Under the pieces are notes generated by a model that had not been told where the DNA came from, did no database searches, and worked only from the letters and a program-made list of their open reading frames with translations. Shown here in pieces: positions 56,556 to 64,000 of a DNA stretch of 64,000 nucleotides (its first letter is position 1; every line of letters starts with the position of its first letter). The position numbers and the translations under genes were made by a program. Source of the stretch: Petunia secreta (lineage: Eukaryota > Streptophyta > Magnoliopsida > Solanales > Solanaceae); NCBI GenBank assembly GCA_029990175.1, contig JARKIP010000005.1, forward strand, positions 52,379,001 through 52,443,000. The letters are read 5' to 3'.

Positions 56556-58779
56556 TATTGACACCCAATTTTATCCCTCCCATACCAAAATAGCCTATTC
56601 AGGGCTACATTTAGTTGTAAATTCAAATAGTAGTTTTCCTTGCATTTTATTCTTTTATGCTACTTATCATGCATTTACTCGCATTATCATTTTACTTCTC
56701 TATAATTAATTTTCAGTCTAGTACGTATATTTGATTGTAGCTATATTATATAATTGTACTATATATTAGGTCAATTCATAAGCATATGCGTTGTTTGTGG
56801 CTAACTTCACAATAAATTGCATTACTAATGCATTCACTCTCTTATTGTAAATATTTTTACTTGATTATTTAATTAAGCTCAGTTATACTTTCTCATGTTG
56901 ATCTGTAGCCACCTCACAAATTCGTTTATCCACATATTTTTTTTTTAATTTTTTCTAGCTATTTATTTAAACCGTTCCCATTCAAATGGTAATCCAGTTT
57001 TAATCAAAGCCTAAGTTTGGATATTGTTTCACATGCTACAATACCAAAATTATCTTCGATGAATCTGGACAAACTATCCCACCAATACATTGTTTATGTT
57101 TTGAGTCAAAATATTTCCCAAATCACCTAAAATATTCCTACAAAATATGTCATCCCCTAAAATCACTCTAAAATCCCCTTGATGACTCCCATTCCCTAAA
57201 AGGCTATTTTCTTTTTCCCTTAATCCTATATAGATACACATAATATCAGACAATTAGGGGGGAAACACGATAAAAGACCCTATCATTTCCCCATCTTCTT
57301 CATACACAGTAACACCACATCCACGAGCAGTAATACACCAGCCGATCCCACTCATCTTGAAACTTCTCCTTCAAAGATGCTTCCCCCACTTTGGACTTCT
57401 TCTTCACAGTTACACTATCACACACACAAAGAGTACGCACACACCAAGACCCCACTCTTCTTCCCCACTTCATCTTCCACAATGCACCCACGATACCCAC
57501 CGCACACACAAGCACAGTACACAAAAACCACCTAGAGACCACATTTTCTCTGATCTCCTTCTCCGATCATCTTTCTTCCCCACACATCTCCACAAAATAC
57601 CTCTTTAAATTACACACTCACAACACGCAGAACACACCCGTTTCTCCATCTCCCTCTCCGTTACCCATAATCCCATATACACACACACAAAATCGACTGA
57701 AAGCAGGGGACCCACAGATCGGGAAGTAGGGAAGGGGAACAGTAAAAATCCATATCACACACACACCCAATCGAATAGGAGAAGAGTCAAAATAAAAAGG
57801 GGGTATCACCGTTCTCGTTGCTAGTCGCCGCCACTGGAAGGCTCGCTGCCGTGACATTTTGATCGGTTGCGACTTGCGACATAGTTTCTATCGTTGCTGA
57901 CTTTGAATTTGGTCACAGTGATGTAATAGAGAAAATGGATGAGACGGATGGTGGAGTTTGTAGTGACGCTGCTCCGGTGTCGCTCCTCCTCCGTTCCGTA
58001 GGCTGTCTCGATCTCTGATGAGTTGTTATTCTGGCTTGTGTTTCATTGAGGATTTTGCCTAGGAATCGACGCCCTGCCGTTTGATTCTCTCTGTCAAATT
58101 GGATAAGAAGCGACTGCCTATTTCGAAAGAGAATAAAATCCTTTTCCCTATTATTTTTAATTATTATTTAATATTATTGGTATTATTGTCATCACTATTA
58201 TTACTAATTCGTTTTCTTATATTTTGCAAGATAAAATTGGTTGATAGATGACAACTCATTTTGGAAGAAAACAACTAAAAGAGAAAACTCTTTTATTATT
58301 ATTATTATTAGCATTTATTACTAGTATTTTTACTTATTATAATTATTATTATAAACTAACTAATTTGCTTTATTTTGCAAGCTTTAATTCTCTAAGGAAG
58401 AAGCTTATTAGCAAACTCGTATCTTTTTGTTTAATTTCACATATTACACGCCTAGTATCTAAACCATCTTTTAGTTAGTTTATTTGCTTAATTGCTTGTT
58501 TTAAATCACAATATGAAGTCCGGCCGGTAACCACATTTGGTGGGGCTCGAGAGGTGCCTAACCCCTTCCTCTCGAGTTAATTTGAACCTCTTACCTAGAT
58601 TTCTGGCTCGTAGACTCAGTTTCTGAGTTAATTTGTAAAATTAGCTTGAAAAAAATAGGTGACCTAATATGCCTTAGAAATTATATTAGGTGGCGACTCA
58701 AATTCTAACTCCAAATGAGTTACCCAGTCGAATCCTAAAACTGACTAGCCTCGAGTCGAGTCCAAAATCGGGTGCGACA
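56556..58779 (+). repeat. Element F 5' LTR
   Basis: Starts TATTGACACCCAATTTTATC, one base from the usual TGTTGACACCC of this group and of element A, and ends GGGTGCGACA next to the primer site. About 2.2 kb. The partner LTR is outside the window, so the left boundary rests on this motif. Confidence 0.75.
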
Positions 58780-58782
58780 GAA

Positions 58783-58800
58783 TGACGACTCCGCTGGGGA
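58783..58800 (+). other. Element F primer binding site (Arg type, one change)
   Basis: TGACGACTCCGCTGGGGA, the same as in element A except for A in place of G at the third base, which falls in the part pairing with the tRNA CCA end. Confidence 0.8.
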
Positions 58801-60592
58801 TGTCAAGGTTCAAACCATAACGGACTTTAAATTGGGATTCTTTAATTGCTTTATTTTCTTGCCATTTATTTTGATATTAATTTTTTCTTCCTTCCCTTTT
58901 TTCTGGTTTAAGGTTATTTTTAAATTCTAGAATTTTGGCGCCATATTATTTCTTAGTTGTATCCTCTTTTGTAATTGTTTATGTTGCTAACACTTCCTCC
59001 ACTCCTGAAAAGTTTTTACACTTGCACACACCATAAATGGTTACGTGGATCCCACGGCCATTTCACTCTCAAAAATCCTTTAGGAGGGACGTTTGGAGTA
59101 TAGTTGGTCCGTGGTACAACCAATCCCTTCAAACGATCCCACCCTTTGGTTGTCCGCCGGAGGAACCATATCCTTGTCTAGACTAACCCACTCTTGGAAG
59201 GTTCTTTTAGGATAATACAATATGTCCTAAACTTCAGTTATTTCCGAATCTTCTAAATCTTTTTCTTTAAAACAGTTTCACTTCATATTCTTTTGCCTTT
59301 TTTTGAAAATTTCAGCCTATTTTCCAGAATTAACTTGTTTGTTTCTCCCTTTTAAAATTTATTTTTAAAAATATTTCGAAATGCGCACCATTTCCATAAA
59401 TTTGCCAATTTTTTTTCTTAAAACAAGTTTCACTTCATAATTCTTTTCGCATTTTCGAAAATATATCGCCTAACTCTATTAGCCTACTTTTCAAAATTAA
59501 CTTGTTTGATTTGTCTTTCCCTCTTTTAAAAGTTGGTAAAATATTTCAATATGTGCATTTTTTTTTTTTTTTTTGTGATTTTAATATTGTCTAGTTTATA
59601 TAAATTCTATCTTTCGAAACTAACGCGTTTGTTTTGTTCTTATCCTTCTAAAATCATTTTACGAAATACTTTAATATGTGTGCATCAGTATACAAAATAT
59701 ATGCATTTCTTTCAAAAACTTGTACATTTTTTAAGAAACTTGTGTATATCATGCATACCTTCCGCCACTCCTGGCGACTTTCTAAATCATGCGTTGAAAA
59801 TACGGTAGTTACGACCACCTCTTCCCTCACAAAAATCTCCTTTTAAGGGGAACAACTTGGAACCTATTTGGTCCGAGACGTTTCCGCTCCTGAGTTGTCC
59901 GCTTCGGAGGATAATAACACCTGGTCTAGCTAACTTCATTCCTTAGTAGCGGCATTAGGAATCATGCATCATAACATGTCGTTAGTCGACTTGTTCTCAA
60001 GTCTGATAGGCCAACTTGTTCAAATAATCCGAACGGGTTTTTAACCCCAAGGAGCATTGAACATGATTTATTGGCATATACTTAAAGGATTGAACGTGCA
60101 AATGTAGACCGTCTATTGGAATTATTCTGCATTCAATGTCATTCAAAGGCACAATGGTAACCGAAATGGCATCAAAGCCCAAATTGAATCAGAAAACGAC
60201 CGTTTATTCCTAAGAGGTTAAAATTATTCTGTGTTCGATTTCATTCAAAGGCACAAAAGGTAATCAAAAAGGCATTAAAGGCCCTATTTGAAGCAGAAAT
60301 TACCGTTTGAAAGACGGGATGACACATAATGCGCATTTATCCTTTAGGCATTATATAAAGACTTGCCATCTGTGGTTTGTTAAAACTCCATTAGAATTTT
60401 CCTTCTAAAGTGTCTAAAGGGTTCTCAACTCATAACGACACATCTCTTCATATTCTCTGTTGCATTATTTTCAAAAGCTTGTGCCACACGTTGATCATTT
60501 GTTTGCAATAAAGCAAATCTTAGGCATTTTTCTTTTCCCTTTTCCCATCGTCCTTCACTTTTTCCAAAAGATCATGGCCAAGAACATTTGAC
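58801..60592 (+). other. Element F leader
   Basis: AT-rich sequence without a supported ORF. Two segments near 59040-59200 and 59760-59940 share 'cactcctg', 'cacctttt.gg.ttg.ccg.cgga' style content, possibly an old internal duplication. Two related segments also occur at 60120-60310 ('ttctg.cattcaatgtcatt', 'caaaggcacaa'). Confidence 0.45.
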
Positions 60593-62190
60593 ATGATTGT
60601 TGAAATCCCTCAGTTGCTCAGAGATTGGTGGGAAAACCAAAGCATGGATCAACAAGACCGAGTTAAAGTGGTGTTGGGGAACCTAGTTTCACTAATGGAG
60701 CACACTGCAGTTAAAGGGATAGTAGAAGCAGCAGTACACTATTGGGATGCGAACCGAGCGGTTTTCTATTTCGGGAGTGTAGAGTTGACACCACTACTGG
60801 AGGAAATAGGCGGGTTAACCCAATTGCCATTTGAAGGTGAAGAAGTCTTGATGCCTGAGAACACTACAGCCGAGGAGTTCTTCGAAATGGTAGGATTTAA
60901 GCCCGAGTTAAGCACACACAATATAAGGCAATCAGGAATTTCTCTGACTTCCCTCTACATCAAATTTGGGTATGGAGAAGCATTTCAAGAAGCCGAAGAC
61001 TATTTCAACATTAACCAGGCAGATTGGCAAGAGCGAATGGTACTTGCTTTTATCACCAGCTTCTTAGGGACTGTCGTGTTTCCAGAACACAAAGGACGAG
61101 TTGATGTTTGCATGGTATCAATTGCCGATATCTTACTCAAGGACCTAAACAAAAAATACGCTTTGGTACCAATGATTGTTGCAGAAATGTACCGAGCTTT
61201 AGAAAGATGCAAACAAGGTGCTAGCTTTTTCGAAGGTTGTAATTTACTCCTACACATTTGGTTAATGGAACATTTGCAAAAGGTGAGCAATACAGACCAA
61301 GGCTTCCACTCCGTACCAAGAGAAAACTACATCTTAACACATACTACCCGCATGGACAGTGCTCTTGAAAAGTGGGACCGACCAACAACCACCGAAGGCT
61401 GGCACCACAGGCTTTCTCAGTTGACATCCGAAAATATACAATGGATGTTTGACTACTTTCTCGGTGTCACAGTGATCACACAATCGGAAGAAGCTTCATT
61501 TCTTATCTTGGTTGGGTTCAGAGGAGTTCACTCATATACTCCTTTAAGGGCACTTAGACAAGCAGGGAGGAAGCAGATTGTACCTCAAATTGCAGACATC
61601 AGAAGTTTCAAAGCTGGTATTTCTGGAAAAGTGATACCATTCAAAGACAAGATATTAGAACTGTAGAAAGTAAGGTATCGAATGGGATTCGAGACTATTG
61701 GACGAGACAGGTTTGATGCAGGATATGATGAAGATTACCCAGACTGGCTGAGGAAAGACATAGCAAAGGCAGTTCAACCAAGAGCAACAAGAAAAAGGAA
61801 AAAAATGCTGATGAATTAGAATCCAAGTGCAAGAGGCTACGCAAACAACTGGCAAAGTCACGAGAGAAAATAGCAAAGCAACAAAGTTTGGTCGAAGCAA
61901 AGAACAAAGAAAAAGACAAATGGCGCAATAAGGTACAACTCCTGACAAAACGCATAGAGTCTATTAGTGTATGGGCTAGCGAAGGAATGAAATCTATGGC
62001 TGACAAAGGAATAGAGGAGAAAGGAAGGAAGGCTTGGGAAATGTTGAAAAACTTCACCTTCGACATATCCCGGCTCCTAACCGACGTAGACAATATCATC
62101 TTCCAAGGAGACTCGTCAGGGGCAAGTTCGTCTAGCGAAGATTCATCCGAAGAGGAAGAAGATGAATCTTCTGAGGATAGATCAACATGA
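60593..62190 (+). pseudogene. Element F ORF1 (Ogre ORF1, plant mobile domain-like)
   Basis: ATG 60593 opens 357 codons to TAG 61664-61666: LLRDWWENQSMDQQDRVKVV, VHYWDANRAVFYFGSVELTP, LLEEIGGLTQLPF, FFEGCNLLLHIWLMEHL. This is the globular domain of Ogre ORF1, related to the plant mobile domain. The frame continues past the TAG (RYRMGFETIGRDRFDAGYDE, PDWLRKDIAKAV). It then needs a frame change at the A run near 61807 to enter a coiled coil (ELESKCKRLRKQLAKSREKI) and an acidic Ser/Glu tail ending at 62190. So one stop and one single-base frameshift break the gene. The role of ORF1 is unknown in the family. Confidence 0.78.
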
Positions 62191-64000
62191 AGAATGCTCG
62201 CTCAGGCCATGATATGATTTTCTAGCAATGTTTAGTCCTTATCTTCCCTTACATTGTTTCAGTATCAACTATTATAATAAAGATCAATGTTTGATAAATG
62301 CAAATTCTCTTTTAGACTCCGCATTTTATAACAAATGAAATGATACATATGGCACAAAGCACTTTTCAAATCATCGTGCGTAAAACGACCCGTTATATTA
62401 TAGAATGCATTTCTTATTTGATATGTGTGCATTGCGTGAATTTGCTTGATTGCTCTAGGTCTCTTTCTACCTAAGTCAATTCCTTCCCAAATCCAATTTC
62501 CTACCGAGGCACCTCATCTCCATACTCTACATCCAAATTCTGATATTTAAAATCCTTCACATGTCCAAACTATCTCTAACTCACTACCCAACTCAAAACT
62601 TATATCCAAAGGTTGGGTTAAGTCGAATACCAAGGCAAAAGATATTCTCAGTCGCACAGCACAATTTATTCCTTACACAACATCTTCACCACTTTGCATT
62701 GATATCCAACTTCTCATCTCCCGCTTAAACGAGCGTCGGTCATTTGACCAAAATCCTTGCCTTGACTGCTACAAGCACTTAGACAATCTCTTGTGATAAC
62801 TGTGCATTCTATCACAACCTCTAAATTCAAGCGCTAATCCATCATCTGCGATCTAGGAATTCTCTTAAGCTTATGTGTCATTATTGCTTCAAGCCTTTTG
62901 TTAAATGTGCCCACACAGTTTTGTGCATTTCACTGCTTTGTTACGGTTGCTTCATACTTGAACACCGAAGTTGGTCAAGAATTTGCATTTAGGAAGCCGA
63001 AATGGCAATCCAAGCTGAAAACACCTTCCTCTGCAACAAAGTCCTTTGGACCACCAGCATATATGACACCAAGAGCATTCAAAAAATTCCATTTTCATAC
63101 AATTTACATGAGAGTCACAACAAAGAAATCATATCACTACACGACCGAGCTCACAACTTCACACTGCACCCAACTTACACAATAAACAACCTCACATCTG
63201 TCAAAACTCTCAACAACAACCTCAGCAGGCTCAACACAATCAAGGATAGACCAAAATGACAAAACCTCACGCCTTTACTCTTTTAGCTTGGCTAAAAGAT
63301 ATTGCATCCAACAAACAAACTACTCCCTGGATACCCATTCCTAAATTCGATCCAACAAGATCTACACTTATCACTTACACAATTTATACCATGACACCAC
63401 AAGACATCCAACACTGAAACACAAAGCTCAGAGTCCGATTGAACAAAGCAAGACAATGGTACAACAAAGACCAACAAAGAGAAACTCCAACTCCAAAATC
63501 ACAAACACACTTTTTACAAAGGCTTATCCATTAAAGTTAGCTCCATTACTTGCAAAAGCACAACCTAAGACAAATACAACTTTGGCAATCTCCAAATCCG
63601 GCAAAATCCAAATATCAAACCTCCGTCTGAGTATGCAAATATCTACATACTCATAGTCATCAACACACCCAATCGTCACACTAAAGGACAAGTGCAGATT
63701 TCTAGCCAATACATTTGGTGTTCAGTACCATACAACCACCTTCTCTCGGTGATCTGTCATGAACAATTAAATGGGGCAGAATTTTTGAGGATCCCCTAAA
63801 TAAAATTCCAAAAGACGCAAACTTAACACTGGGGCAGAAATTTTTGAGATTCCCTCAAAAATTTCAAGAAAGTCCTTATAACAGCAACACGATAGCCTTC
63901 TTAGCGCATTGCATGATATAAAAAATAGCGTTGTATTTGTCGCACATTACTTTACTTTTGCTTGCAGGATATACAGCCCGACCTAACAATGATAAGCATT
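62191..64000 (+). other. Element F spacer between ORF1 and gag
   Basis: No supported ORF. Near 63775 and 63832 the string GGGGCAGAA.TTTTTGAG occurs twice, a short direct repeat. Gag is expected beyond the window. Confidence 0.5.

Larger units (their letters stand above)
56556..64000 (+). mobile_element. Element F: Ogre-type LTR element, 5' part only
   Basis: 5' LTR 56556-58779, Arg-type primer site, 1.8-kb leader, Ogre-type ORF1 (60593-62190), then noncoding DNA to the window end. Gag-pol and the 3' LTR would lie to the right. ORF1 upstream of gag is the hallmark of Ogre elements. Confidence 0.82.

Overview
This window looks like plant nuclear DNA made almost entirely of nested transposable elements. 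I found no host gene that I would defend. The retroelement families, the SINE-like tails ending in TTG repeats and the retroelement ORF types fit a Solanaceae genome. The family assignment is inference; the plant and heterochromatin-like character is clear from content.

Left block (1-24034). A minus-strand, non-autonomous Athila-like LTR element (element 0, running off the left edge) has its 5' LTR split by a 20.1-kb minus-strand Tat/Ogre-like element (A, 3365-23471, 3.24-kb LTRs, target duplication AAGAG). The gag of A is split in turn by a 6.4-kb plus-strand element (B, 12158-18586, 742-bp LTRs, target duplication ATTGG). A carries only a broken gag. B carries gag and protease plus an unrecognised C-terminal region X, and no reverse transcriptase or integrase.

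Middle block (24035-41780). In order: a SINE-like tail, unassigned AT-rich DNA, a 1.7-kb MULE-type element with a 9-bp duplication and an internal 45-bp minisatellite, a Stowaway MITE, and a 9.6-kb Tat-lineage element (E, 29824-39414, duplication ACTTG). E has a decayed gag-pol, a tRNA-like gene behind integrase and a four-exon antisense ORF.

Right block (41781-64000). A LINE fragment is split by a chromovirus (C, 42005-54065) whose RNase H region is split by D (45843-51534, 795-bp LTRs, duplication TGGTC). D is a young relative of B: its LTRs differ at only 4 of 795 positions, and it has one intact 991-codon ORF made of a degenerate retropepsin-like domain plus the same X region. Next come a Helitron-like 5' end, an RPA1-like pseudogene, and the 5' part of an Ogre element (F, from 56556) with a broken ORF1.

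The most unusual item is the B/D family: LTR elements that replaced the whole RT-RNaseH-integrase section with a conserved region X, carry GC-rich hairpin arrays in LTR and leader, and must rely on enzymes from elsewhere. LTR differences counted by eye (D 4/795, B 9/742, A 8 in a 393-bp sample, E about 20 in its first 300 bp) agree with the nesting order.
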